From an uncultured Christensenella sp. (GTDB lineage Bacteria; Bacillota; Clostridia; Christensenellales; UBA3700): a DNA stretch of 50,560 nt. The stretch lies in NCBI GenBank assembly GCA_949284695.1, contig CASDWJ010000001.1:1-50560 (forward strand), given 5' to 3'. Made by a program: the position numbers and the translations under genes. Below the pieces are notes generated by a model. That model had not been told where the DNA came from and did no database searches. It worked only from the letters and a program-made list of their open reading frames with translations. Of this stretch, positions 41,960-50,448 are shown in pieces (position 1 is the first letter of the stretch; every line of letters starts with the position of its first letter).

Positions 41960-42720
41960 AAGACAGGATCGCAACCGTTATCAAAAACGCGCGCGTCGCG
42001 GACGGCGTATGGTATATGACGCTCGCGTTCGACGACTTCGAGGAAGTGAAAGGCGCGCAGTTTCTCGACGTGAAGCTCCCCGACAGGAGCAAGGTGCTGA
42101 GACGTCCGTTCTGCATCTGCGATTTCGACGCGGAGAAAAAGACGGCGGACGTATGTTATGCGGTGGTCGGCGGCGGCACGCAGGCGCTCACTGAAGTCAA
42201 GGCGGGAGAAAAGCTCAACGTGCTCCTTCCTCTCGGCAACGGCTACGTGCCCGCGGGCAAGAAGATAATGCTTATCGGCGGCGGCATGGGCAGTGCGGTG
42301 CTTCCCGCGGTCGTGACCGCAAATCCGGACAAAGCATTTTTCGTATATCTCGGCTTTGCCAACGCGGGCAAGGTCGTGCTCGAAAAAGAACTGAGGGCTA
42401 AGGGCGCGGACGTCACCGTGGCGACCGACGACGGCAGTTACGGCAAAAAAGGCTTTGTGACGACATACGCGCGCGAAGCGTTCGACGAGGTGAAGCCGGA
42501 CGAGATATTCGTCTGCGGACCCGAAGTCATGTATAAGGCGGTCAGGAAGTGCTTCGACGGCATAAAAGTTCCGCTTTACGTGTCGCTCGAACAGCGCATG
42601 GGTTGCGGCATAGGCGCGTGCCTCGTCTGCAACTGCAAGGTGAAGCGCGCGGACGGCGAAGGATACGTCAGAGTGTGCAAGGACGGTCCCGTTTTTCTTC
42701 TCGACGAGGTGGTGCTATGA
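41956..42720 (+). CDS. pyrK: Dihydroorotate dehydrogenase electron-transfer subunit
   Basis: A 254-residue PyrK: FAD-binding LRRPFCICDFD, NAD-binding IGGGMGSAVLPAV, and a C-terminal [2Fe-2S] motif CGIGACLVCNCKV with a final Cys in VRVCKDGPVF. ATG 41956 lies in the pyrF stop; its stop overlaps pyrD by 4 nt. It passes electrons from the PyrD flavin to NAD. Confidence 0.94.
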   Translation: MKDRIATVIKNARVADGVWYMTLAFDDFEEVKGAQFLDVKLPDRSKVLRRPFCICDFDAEKKTADVCYAVVGGGTQALTEVKAGEKLNVLLPLGNGYVPAGKKIMLIGGGMGSAVLPAVVTANPDKAFFVYLGFANAGKVVLEKELRAKGADVTVATDDGSYGKKGFVTTYAREAFDEVKPDEIFVCGPEVMYKAVRKCFDGIKVPLYVSLEQRMGCGIGACLVCNCKVKRADGEGYVRVCKDGPVFLLDEVVL

Positions 42721-43625
42721 GTAATCTCAAGGTGAATATCGCGGGCGTTGAACTCAAGAATCCCGTCATTACGGCGAGCGGCACGTTCGGCTTCGGCAAG
42801 GAATACGGGGAGTTCTATCCGATTTCCGCGCTCGGAGGCATTTGCACGAAAGGTCTGACGCTCAGGAAGCGCGACGGCAATCCTCCTCCCAGAGTGGCAG
42901 AGACTTACGGCGGCATGCTCAACAGCGTCGGGCTTCAGAATCCCGGCATAGATCACTATCTCGCCGAGGACGACAAGCGCCTCGCCAAAGAGGACGTCGT
43001 CGTGATCGCCAATATCGCGGGATCCACTCTCGACGACTACGTGGCTATGGGAGAGAGGATAAACGAGAGCAACGCCGCTATGGTGGAACTCAACATATCC
43101 TGCCCCAACGTCAAGCAGGGCGGTATGGCTTTCGGCGTACTGCCGAAAAACGTAGAGGAAGTTACGCGTGCGGTCAAAAACGTATGCAAAAAGCCGGTGA
43201 TAACCAAGCTTTCGCCCAACGTAAGCTGTATCTCGGACAACGCGAGAGCGGCGGAGGCAGGCGGCGCGGACGCGGTCTCGCTGATCAACACCCTTTCGGG
43301 AATGGCGGTCAACTACAGGACGAGACGACCGATACTCGCCAACAACAACGGCGGGCTTTCGGGTCCCTGCGTAAAACCCGTCGCGCTCAAGATGGTGTGG
43401 GAGTGCTACAACGCCGTGAAGATACCTATCATCGGTCTCGGCGGCATAACGACTTATACAGACGTGCTCGAGTTCATGATCTGCGGCGCGCGTGCTGTGC
43501 AGGTGGGAACGGCTAATTTTACCGACCCGACAGCGGCGTACGACATAGTCAGGGATCTCGAGGCGTACGTGAAAGAAAACGATATTGATATAAACGACCT
43601 GGTCGGCACGCTGATATTGAATTAG
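42717..43625 (+). CDS. pyrD: Dihydroorotate dehydrogenase, class 1B catalytic subunit
   Basis: A 302-residue FMN TIM-barrel enzyme. The catalytic base is Cys in ELNISCPNVKQGG, which marks class 1B and agrees with the adjacent pyrK. Other motifs are TASGTFGFGKEYG, NSVGLQNPG and IIGLGGITTYTDVLEF. It oxidises dihydroorotate to orotate. ATG 42717 overlaps the pyrK stop. Confidence 0.96.
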   Translation: MSNLKVNIAGVELKNPVITASGTFGFGKEYGEFYPISALGGICTKGLTLRKRDGNPPPRVAETYGGMLNSVGLQNPGIDHYLAEDDKRLAKEDVVVIANIAGSTLDDYVAMGERINESNAAMVELNISCPNVKQGGMAFGVLPKNVEEVTRAVKNVCKKPVITKLSPNVSCISDNARAAEAGGADAVSLINTLSGMAVNYRTRRPILANNNGGLSGPCVKPVALKMVWECYNAVKIPIIGLGGITTYTDVLEFMICGARAVQVGTANFTDPTAAYDIVRDLEAYVKENDIDINDLVGTLILN

Positions 43626-43682
43626 TTTATCGACACGGGCAGGAAAAAAATAAAGAAATAAAACAAAATCGGAGGACTATTT

Positions 43683-44273
43683 ATGATGACAACCGAACAA
43701 GCGCTTGAGGTATACCGCAGCACGGGCGCGATACTCAAAGGACACTTTAAACTCACGTCGGGCAGACATTCCGACACCTATATGCAGAGCGCGAAAGTCT
43801 TCGTCGATCCCAAGGCGAGCGAGACCCTTTGCAAGGCGCTTGCCGAAAAACTCACCGACGCGGGCGTTGAAGTCGACGTGGTGATCTCTCCCGCCATCGG
43901 CGGCATCCTTATGGGATACGAGGTCGCGAGACAGCTGGGCAAACCCAATATCTTCGCAGAGCGCGAAAACGGAGTGATGACTCTGCGCCGCGGCTTTACG
44001 ATCGAAAAGGGCACGAAGTTCGTCGTCTGCGAGGACGTCGTCACGACCGGCGGCTCGGTCAAAGAAGTCATCGCTCTCGTCAAAGAGGCGGGCGGCGAAG
44101 TCACCGCGGTCGCGTCTCTCGTAGACAGGAGCAACGGCAAGGTGGATTTCGGCGTGAAGTTCGTCAACCTCATCAGCATGGACATCACCTCTTACGAGCC
44201 GGACGAATGCCCGCTGTGCAAAGAGGGAAAGATCGAGCTCGTCAAGCCGGGTTCGAGAGTTTTCACAAAGTGA
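43683..44273 (+). CDS. pyrE: Orotate phosphoribosyltransferase
   Basis: A 196-residue OPRTase with the PRPP-binding motif [17 protein letters not shown] and the N-terminal [19 protein letters not shown] lies 7 nt before ATG 43683 (a second ATG follows directly). It joins orotate to PRPP. There is a 57-nt gap after pyrD with no terminator. The C-terminal tail ([17 protein letters not shown]) has a C-x2-C pair. Confidence 0.95.
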   Translation: MMTTEQALEVYRSTGAILKGHFKLTSGRHSDTYMQSAKVFVDPKASETLCKALAEKLTDAGVEVDVVISPAIGGILMGYEVARQLGKPNIFAERENGVMTLRRGFTIEKGTKFVVCEDVVTTGGSVKEVIALVKEAGGEVTAVASLVDRSNGKVDFGVKFVNLISMDITSYEPDECPLCKEGKIELVKPGSRVFTK

Positions 44274-44280
44274 GACGCTT

Positions 44281-45099
44281 ATGTGGAAAAGAGTAGAGAA
44301 AGCGTACGCAAGTCTGCGCAACAGGGTGGATTTTAAACCGCAGATAGGCATAGTCCTCGGTAGCGGTCTCGGCGCGATAGCCGAGAATATAGAGAGCGTA
44401 TACAGCATTCCCTTCGACAGCCTTCAGGGCATGCCCGCGTCGACCGTCGAGGGACACAGCGGCAGATTCGTGTTCGGATACATCAACCGCGTGCCCGTAG
44501 TCGTGATGCAGGGCAGAGTGCATTATTACGAAGGATATACGCCGCAGGAAGCCGTGCTCCCGATACGTCTGATGATAAGAATGGGTGTCAAGGCGCTCGT
44601 GCTGACCAACGCGTCGGGCGGTATCAGAGACGACCTCGATACGGGCGACATCATGATGATCACCGACCATATATGTCTCGTGCCCTCTCCGCTTATAGGC
44701 AGGAACGACCCGTCTTACGGCGACAGGTTCCCCGATATGACAGAGGCTTACGACCCCGCCCTCAGAGAAATGGCGCGCGCGGCGGCAAATAAAGTGGGCG
44801 TGAATCTCAAAGAGGGAGTATATATACAGTTCACGGGTCCCAATTTCGAAACGCCCGCAGAAGTGCGTATGGCGAGAGCAATGGGCGCGGACGCGGTCGG
44901 TATGAGTACCGCGATCGAGACGATAGCGGCGGTGCATATGGGCATCAAGGTGCTCGGCTTGTCGTTCATCAGCAACAAGGCATGCGGGCTCGGAGACAAG
45001 AAGCTCAGCCATCTCGACGTGCAGGCGGAAAGCCGTAGCGTCGTAGGCAAGCTGAATGAACTGATAAGCGAACTCGTCGTGCTCGCTTCCAATAAATAA
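44281..45099 (+). CDS. Purine nucleoside phosphorylase, trimeric type
   Basis: A 272-residue PNP of the trimeric (PNP-II) family: IGIVLGSGLG (phosphate loop), EGHSGRFVFG, MQGRVHYYEGY, LTNASGGI and MSTAIETIAAVHMG. It begins 7 nt after pyrE and is very likely in the same transcript. It splits inosine and guanosine (and deoxy forms) to base and ribose 1-phosphate. The full-length family motifs are intact. Confidence 0.95.
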   Translation: MWKRVEKAYASLRNRVDFKPQIGIVLGSGLGAIAENIESVYSIPFDSLQGMPASTVEGHSGRFVFGYINRVPVVVMQGRVHYYEGYTPQEAVLPIRLMIRMGVKALVLTNASGGIRDDLDTGDIMMITDHICLVPSPLIGRNDPSYGDRFPDMTEAYDPALREMARAAANKVGVNLKEGVYIQFTGPNFETPAEVRMARAMGADAVGMSTAIETIAAVHMGIKVLGLSFISNKACGLGDKKLSHLDVQAESRSVVGKLNELISELVVLASNK

Positions 45100-45149
45100 C
45101 CGTTGATAACAAACACCCGCAGGCAAATTTTGCGGCGGACGGACGTGAA

Positions 45150-46424
45150 ATGAAATTAAGGATATACAACGCTAAGATACTGACCAAAGACGGGATCGTT
45201 GAAGGAGAACTGCGCACGCAGGGAGACAGGATAACCTATCTGTCTCCCGTCTCGACGCTCGACTGGCAGGACTGGGACAGAGAGATAGACCTCAAAGGCA
45301 ATCTCCTCGTGCCCTCTTTCAAGAACGCGCACACACATTCCCCGATGACCTTCCTGCGTTCGCGCGCGGAGGACATGCCGCTCGGCGACTGGCTGTACAA
45401 GCAGGTTTTCCCCGCGGAGGGCAAGCTGACCGACGAGGACTGCTATTATTTCACACGGCTTGCGGTCGCGGAGTATTATGCGGGCGGCACGACGTTCGCG
45501 TGCGAGATGTACGGGCATACCGAGGCGGTCGCGCAGGCGTTTGCAGATACCGGGTTCGGCGCGTATATCGGCAGCGGCATCTTCGATTTCGACGGCGGCT
45601 ACGACGCGATAACCAAGCGCGCGGAGGAACTCAGGAGCAGGATAGACAAGCTCAACGGGATAAAATACGCGCTCGCGATGCACGCGGAGTATACCTGCGG
45701 AGCGGAGACGCTGAGAGCGGTACGCGATCTGTCAGACGAGTTCGGGCTTCCCGTGATGACGCACCTCAGCGAGACTGCGGACGAAGTAACTTCGTGCAGG
45801 GAAAGACACGGCGTATCGCCCGTAAAATACCTTGCGGACAACGGGATATTCGCGCGCGGCGGCACGGGATTCCACTGCGTGCACGTCGACGGCGAGGATA
45901 TTGAGATAATGAAAAAACTCGGGGTGAACGCGGTCACTTGCCCGTGCAGTAACCTCAAACTGGCGAGCGGTATCGCTCCCGTAAAAAGACTTCTCGACGC
46001 GGGCATAAAGCTCGGCATCGGCACGGACGGCGCGGCGAGCAACAACGCGCTCGATATGTTCAGAGAGACCTATCTCGCGACCGTGCTCCAGAAATATCTG
46101 CTCGGCGACGCGGCGGCGGCGAGCGCGAAAAGCGTATATGCGGCGGCGACGGACGGGGCGGCGTTCGGACTTGAGGGCGCGGACGGATTATACGTCGGCG
46201 CACGCGCGGACATGGCGGTGATCGACCTTTCCGCTCCCAACATGCAGCCGCTCAACGACGTCGCGAACAACCTCGTATACGCGGGCGGCAGACACAACGT
46301 GAAGATGACGGTCGCGGGCGGGAAGATAGTATACGAGGACGGAGACTACCTCTACGGAGAGGACTACGGCGCTTTGCTCGAAAAGTGCAATGCCGCCGCG
46401 GAGAGAATAAAAAATGAGATCTGA
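45150..46424 (+). CDS. MtaD-like amidohydrolase (adenosine-type deaminase)
   Basis: A 424-residue amidohydrolase of the TRZ/ATZ (5'-methylthioadenosine/S-adenosylhomocysteine deaminase) family. Metal ligands are in FKNAHTHSPMTFLRS, AMHAEYTC, MTHLSETADE and GIGTDGAASNN. The adjacent PNP makes a purine-nucleoside deaminase logical, since deamination to an inosine-type product precedes phosphorolysis. Exact substrate (MTA, SAH, 5'-deoxyadenosine or adenosine) is undetermined. The ribosome binding site is weak. It overlaps the next gene by 11 nt. Confidence 0.88.
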   Translation: MKLRIYNAKILTKDGIVEGELRTQGDRITYLSPVSTLDWQDWDREIDLKGNLLVPSFKNAHTHSPMTFLRSRAEDMPLGDWLYKQVFPAEGKLTDEDCYYFTRLAVAEYYAGGTTFACEMYGHTEAVAQAFADTGFGAYIGSGIFDFDGGYDAITKRAEELRSRIDKLNGIKYALAMHAEYTCGAETLRAVRDLSDEFGLPVMTHLSETADEVTSCRERHGVSPVKYLADNGIFARGGTGFHCVHVDGEDIEIMKKLGVNAVTCPCSNLKLASGIAPVKRLLDAGIKLGIGTDGAASNNALDMFRETYLATVLQKYLLGDAAAASAKSVYAAATDGAAFGLEGADGLYVGARADMAVIDLSAPNMQPLNDVANNLVYAGGRHNVKMTVAGGKIVYEDGDYLYGEDYGALLEKCNAAAERIKNEI

Positions 46425-46923
46425 AAAAAACCTCACGTCGGAACAGATTGACAAGAGGAATAAAAGACTGCGTTTTGCGGGTCTTATCCTACTCACGGTG
46501 CTCGTAGTCGTCGCGGTGGTCGTGACGGCGCTCGTCGTAAAGAGCTGCAACGAAAAGGTCTCTCTCGATATAGGTCAGCCTTACGACGCGGGCAAGGCGA
46601 CCGTGACGGTCACAGGCGTCGCGATAAAGAGGATGGCGGCAACGGAGCAGGTCTACGCGATAATAACGCTCAGAGTCGAGGCGGAAAAGGACTTTGTGCT
46701 CGATCCCGGAGACTTTGAACTGGACGGAGTTCCCCCTATGGGGCTGGGATTGCCGGACGGAACGGATCTCGATACGGAAGAAAAAGAGATCGCGGCAGGC
46801 GCTACGGAGCAGGTAGAGATAGCGTTTCTCGTGCCGCGAAGCATGAAAGTCAGCTTTCTGACCTATAAAAAGGCAGAGATAAGACTTGGCAGTATGATAG
46901 AAAACGATAACAACCTTTCTTAA
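46414..46923 (+). CDS. Membrane-anchored Ig-like protein, DUF4352-like
   Basis: A 169-residue protein with a short basic cytoplasmic start, one membrane anchor (residues about 20-46) and an outer beta-rich domain of the DUF4352 type (VTGVAIKRMAATEQVYAIITLRV, FVLDPGDFELDG, AAGATEQVEIAFLVP). The pattern of the DUF4352 superfamily is visible although weak. It overlaps the amidohydrolase end by 11 nt. Function is unknown. Confidence 0.72.
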   Translation: MRSEKNLTSEQIDKRNKRLRFAGLILLTVLVVVAVVVTALVVKSCNEKVSLDIGQPYDAGKATVTVTGVAIKRMAATEQVYAIITLRVEAEKDFVLDPGDFELDGVPPMGLGLPDGTDLDTEEKEIAAGATEQVEIAFLVPRSMKVSFLTYKKAEIRLGSMIENDNNLS

Positions 46924-46932
46924 GGAGAAGCA

Positions 46933-48504
46933 ATGATACAGGTAACGGATTTGTTTTTGCAGTTCGGCGGCAGGAAACTTTTCGAGGACGTCAACCTCAA
47001 GTTCACCGACGGCAACTGCTATGGCGTAATAGGCGCCAACGGCGCTGGTAAATCGACCTTTCTCAAGGTACTTTCGGGAGAACTCGAGCCTACGAGAGGC
47101 ACGGTGTCGATTGGCAAAGGACAGCGCATAAGCGTTCTGCATCAGAATCAGAACGACTTTGACGACTGCACCGTGATGAGAACGGTCCTTCTCGGGCACA
47201 AGCGTCTTGTCGACATAATGGACGAGAAAGACGCGCTCTATATGAAAGAGGACTTCTCGGAGGAGGACGGCATAAGAGCGTCCGAGCTCGAGAACGAGTT
47301 CGCAGAGCTCGGCGGCTGGGAAGCGGAGAGCGAAGCGGCATCCCTTCTCAACGAACTCAAGTTCGGAGAAGAATATCACGACAAGCTGATGAGCGAGCTT
47401 GACGGCAAGCAGAAAGTCAAGATACTTCTCGCGCAGGCGCTTTTCGGCAACCCCGACATTCTCATACTCGACGAGCCGACCAACAACCTCGACGCAAAGA
47501 GTATAATGTGGCTTGAAAAATTCCTGATGGACTTCAAGAATACGCTGATCATAGTCTCGCACAACCGCCACTTCCTCAACAAGGTATGCACGCATATCTG
47601 CGACGTCGACTATGGTCAGATCAATATGTACGTGGGCAACTACGACTTCTGGTACGAGACGAGCCAGCTCCTCGCGAGACAGGCGAAAGAGGCGAACAAG
47701 AAGGCGGAAGCGAGAGCGAAAGAGTTGCAGGAATTCATCGCGCGCTTCTCTGCGAACGCGTCCAAGTCGAGACAGGCGACCTCGAGAAAGAAAGAGCTTG
47801 AAAAACTCACGCTCGAGGACATAAAGCCGTCGATGAGGAAATATCCTTATATCAATTTCGAGACGGAGCAGGATCTCGGCAAAGAGATACTCAAGGTCGA
47901 GGGATTGACCAAAAAAGGCTTCTTCGAAAACGTCAGCTTTACCGTGCAGAAGGGCGAAAAGATCGCGTTCCTATCGGACAAATCGACTTCTGTGTCCATG
48001 CTTTTCGACATACTCAACGGCATAGAGGAGCCGGACGCGGGCAAGTACGAGTGGGGCAAGACGGTCAGACTCAGCTATGTACCGCAGAATTTCGACGAAT
48101 TTTTCGACGGTTGCAACATGAATCTCGTCGAATGGATAAACAGGTTTTCAAAAGACCATACAGAGAGCTATCTGAGAAGCTGGCTCGGGAGGATGCTTTT
48201 CTCGGGCGACGAGGTCAAAAAGAGCGCGAAAGTGCTCAGCGGAGGCGAGAAAGTGCGCTGTATGCTTGCGCGTGCGATGCTGATCGGCGGCAACGTCCTT
48301 ATCCTCGACGAGCCGACCAACCACCTCGATCTCGAGGCGATAACCGCCCTCAACAAGGGCATGATAAATTTCAAAGGCTGCAGTCTGTTCGCGACTCACG
48401 ACCAGGAGCTTATGCAGACGGTAGCCAACAGGATCATAGAGATCAACGGCACAAAGACGTTCGACAAACTGACGACGTACGAAGAATATCTTGAAACAAT
48501 CTGA
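46933..48504 (+). CDS. ABC-F family ATPase, translation-factor type
   Basis: A 523-residue soluble protein with two ABC domains and no membrane part. Domain 1 has Walker A GANGAGKST, an altered signature MSELDGKQKVKILLAQALF and Walker B ILILDEPTNNLD. The interdomain linker (about 235-300) is rich in Lys and Glu. Domain 2 has a degenerate P-loop (IAFLSDKSTSVSMLF) but canonical LSGGEKVRCMLARAM and ILDEPTNHLD. The layout is that of YbiT/EttA-like ABC-F proteins, which act on the ribosome. TTAAGGAGA precedes the ATG. A resistance role is possible but not indicated. Confidence 0.9.
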   Translation: MIQVTDLFLQFGGRKLFEDVNLKFTDGNCYGVIGANGAGKSTFLKVLSGELEPTRGTVSIGKGQRISVLHQNQNDFDDCTVMRTVLLGHKRLVDIMDEKDALYMKEDFSEEDGIRASELENEFAELGGWEAESEAASLLNELKFGEEYHDKLMSELDGKQKVKILLAQALFGNPDILILDEPTNNLDAKSIMWLEKFLMDFKNTLIIVSHNRHFLNKVCTHICDVDYGQINMYVGNYDFWYETSQLLARQAKEANKKAEARAKELQEFIARFSANASKSRQATSRKKELEKLTLEDIKPSMRKYPYINFETEQDLGKEILKVEGLTKKGFFENVSFTVQKGEKIAFLSDKSTSVSMLFDILNGIEEPDAGKYEWGKTVRLSYVPQNFDEFFDGCNMNLVEWINRFSKDHTESYLRSWLGRMLFSGDEVKKSAKVLSGGEKVRCMLARAMLIGGNVLILDEPTNHLDLEAITALNKGMINFKGCSLFATHDQELMQTVANRIIEINGTKTFDKLTTYEEYLETI

Positions 48505-48517
48505 CGAGGTGATGATC

Positions 48518-49006
48518 ATGGACAATAAAGACAAACAACTGATCGCGATACTTCGCGAGGACAGCCGTTTTACGACGGCGCAGATCGCCGCAATGAGCGG
48601 GCTCAGCGAAAGCGAAGTCAGCGACAGGATAGCGGCAATGGAGCAGGACGGCGTGATAGCCAAATATACCGTGCTTTGCAATACCGAAAAGCTGGATTCG
48701 GACGCGGTCACCGCGCTTATCGAGGTAAAGGTGACCCCGCAGATGCGCGACGGCTTCGACGCGATCGCGCGCGACATCTACAAGTTTGAAGAAGTCAAGG
48801 ACGTCTATCTGATGAGCGGCAGTTACGACCTCACCGTCATCGTCGAGGGCAAAAACCTCAGAGAGGTCTCAAGATTCGTGACCGAAAGGCTGTCCGTACT
48901 CAAGGACGTCACGTCCACCGCGACCCACTTTATATTGAAAAAATACAAGGCAGAAGGCGTCGTGCTCGAAAAACGCGAAGAGATCAAGAGAGAAGAAATA
49001 GTATGA
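48518..49006 (+). CDS. Lrp/AsnC-family transcriptional regulator
   Basis: A 162-residue Lrp/AsnC protein: N-terminal HTH (residues 3-50, LIAILREDSRFTTAQIAAM, SESEVSDRIAAMEQDGVI) and a C-terminal RAM ligand domain (VYLMSGSYDLTVIVEGKNL). I take ATG 48518 with GAGG 8 nt upstream; the earlier in-frame ATG 48512 leaves a 2-nt spacing. It overlaps the aminotransferase start by 4 nt, so it is likely to regulate it in response to an amino acid. Confidence 0.92.
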   Translation: MDNKDKQLIAILREDSRFTTAQIAAMSGLSESEVSDRIAAMEQDGVIAKYTVLCNTEKLDSDAVTALIEVKVTPQMRDGFDAIARDIYKFEEVKDVYLMSGSYDLTVIVEGKNLREVSRFVTERLSVLKDVTSTATHFILKKYKAEGVVLEKREEIKREEIV

Positions 49007-50190
49007 ATTACGACAAATACGTGGGCGACGTCGTAAAGAATATCAAGCCTTCGGGCATAAGAAAATTTTTCGACGTCGCGGCAATGTACAAGGACGTCAT
49101 TTCGCTCGGCGTGGGCGAGCCCGATTTCGTCACTCCGTGGGAAGCGAGAGAGGCGGCTGTGCAGAGCATAAGAAAGGGTATCACGCAGTATACGTCCAAC
49201 AGCGGACTTCTGCAACTCAGAGAGGCGGTTGCGAAATATCTCGATCTGCAGTACGGTCTGAAATACGACCCCAAAGACGAGATCGTGATGACCGTCGGCG
49301 CGAGCGAGGCGATCTACCTTGCGGTGCGCACTCTGGTCAACGCGGGCGACGAGGTGATAATTCCCGAGCCGTCCTACGTGTCTTACGCTCCCGGCGTATC
49401 GCTGTGCGACGCGGTGCCCGTCGGCGCGAAGTGCGTGGCTGCCGACAATTTCGTGCTTACCGCAGAGGCGCTCGAAGCGGTCGTGACCCCGAGGACGAAA
49501 GCGCTGATACTGCCTTTCCCCAACAATCCCACGGGCGCGATAATGAACAGAAAACAGCTTGAGGCGATAGCCGAAGTCATCAAAAAACACGACATCATCG
49601 TCATTTCGGACGAGATATACGCAGAGCTGACTTACGGCGACGAGCGTCACGTCTCGATCGCTTCGCTCGACGGCATGAGAGAACGCACGATTCTCATCAA
49701 CGGCTTCAGCAAGGCGTTCGCAATGACGGGTTGGAGACTGGGTTATGTGTGCGCGCCGGGAGAACTCGAAAAGCAACTGCTCAAGATACATCAATATATA
49801 ATAATGTGCGCGCCCACGGCGGCACAGTACGCGGCGCTCAGCGCGCTGAATACTGCGTTCGAGGACAACTTCGCGGCGGTAGAGGAGATGAGGAGCCAGT
49901 ACGATCTGAGAAGGAGATTCCTCGTCAGACGTCTCAACGAGATGAAACTGACCTGCTTCGAGCCTAAGGGAGCGTTTTATGTGTTCCCGTGCGTGTCGGC
50001 GACGGGTCTGGACGGAGAACAGTTTGCCGAAGAACTTCTCGAGGATCAGAAAGTCGCGGTCGTACCCGGCGGCGCTTTCGGGGATTCGGGCAAGGATTTC
50101 ATAAGGATAAGCTACGCGTATTCTCTCGAGAGCCTGAAAAAGGCGACCGACAGGATAGAACATTTCCTCAAAAAGAAAGGCGTGCTGTAA
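49003..50190 (+). CDS. Class I/II aminotransferase
   Basis: A 395-residue fold-type I aminotransferase. PLP lysine in INGFSKAFAMTGWRLGYV, phosphate Arg in that segment, PFPNNPTGAIM, ISDEIYAELTY and the C-terminal carboxylate Arg in DFIRISYAYS. It resembles the aspartate/aromatic aminotransferase group often paired with an Lrp gene. Substrate is uncertain. It overlaps the Lrp gene by 4 nt and is followed by a hairpin. Confidence 0.94.
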   Translation: MNYDKYVGDVVKNIKPSGIRKFFDVAAMYKDVISLGVGEPDFVTPWEAREAAVQSIRKGITQYTSNSGLLQLREAVAKYLDLQYGLKYDPKDEIVMTVGASEAIYLAVRTLVNAGDEVIIPEPSYVSYAPGVSLCDAVPVGAKCVAADNFVLTAEALEAVVTPRTKALILPFPNNPTGAIMNRKQLEAIAEVIKKHDIIVISDEIYAELTYGDERHVSIASLDGMRERTILINGFSKAFAMTGWRLGYVCAPGELEKQLLKIHQYIIMCAPTAAQYAALSALNTAFEDNFAAVEEMRSQYDLRRRFLVRRLNEMKLTCFEPKGAFYVFPCVSATGLDGEQFAEELLEDQKVAVVPGGAFGDSGKDFIRISYAYSLESLKKATDRIEHFLKKKGVL

Positions 50191-50197
50191 TAAAAAC

Positions 50198-50228
50198 GGC
50201 ACGTAATATTACGCAGTTTGCCTTTTTG
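50198..50228 (+). terminator. Terminator-like structure after the aminotransferase gene
   Basis: GGCA (50198-50201) and TGCC (50219-50222) enclose the palindrome CGTAATATTACG (50202-50213), followed by TTTTTG. The GCCTTTTTG here is also complementary to CAAAAAGGC at 50285-50293. Confidence 0.6.
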
Positions 50229-50350
50229 TGTGTACCGATTATCTTAAAATGTACATAATTTTAATACTATTTTAATAAAAATCGGCAAAAAGGCGAGGCA
50301 AAAGTCACCACGAAAAAAATTTTAAAAAAGTTGAAAAAATGTTAATTTAC
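50229..50350. other. AT-rich non-coding stretch with phased repeats
   Basis: No gene. ATTTTAATA occurs twice (50258-50266 and 50269-50277) with an 11-bp period, one helical turn, and GTAC sites flank it. A control region for the next gene is possible. Confidence 0.4.
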
Positions 50351-50426
50351 AATAGGTTTGTCAGTTGAAGGCAAACCTATTTTTTTACGTTTGAAGGCTT
50401 GTCTTAACGGACAAGCCTATTTTTTA
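50351..50426 (+). repeat. Two repeated terminator-like hairpins before the last gene
   Basis: Unit 1: AATAGGTTTG (50351-50360) with CAAACCTATT (50372-50381) and a T run. Unit 2: AGGCTTGTC (50395-50403) with GACAAGCCT (50410-50418) and ATTTTTTA. The units share the form AGG-T/C-TTGTC ... CCTATTTTTT, about 43 bp apart. They stand just ahead of the ribosome binding site at 50433. Confidence 0.8.
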
Positions 50427-50448
50427 TTTTTCAAAGGAGGTATTGCGT

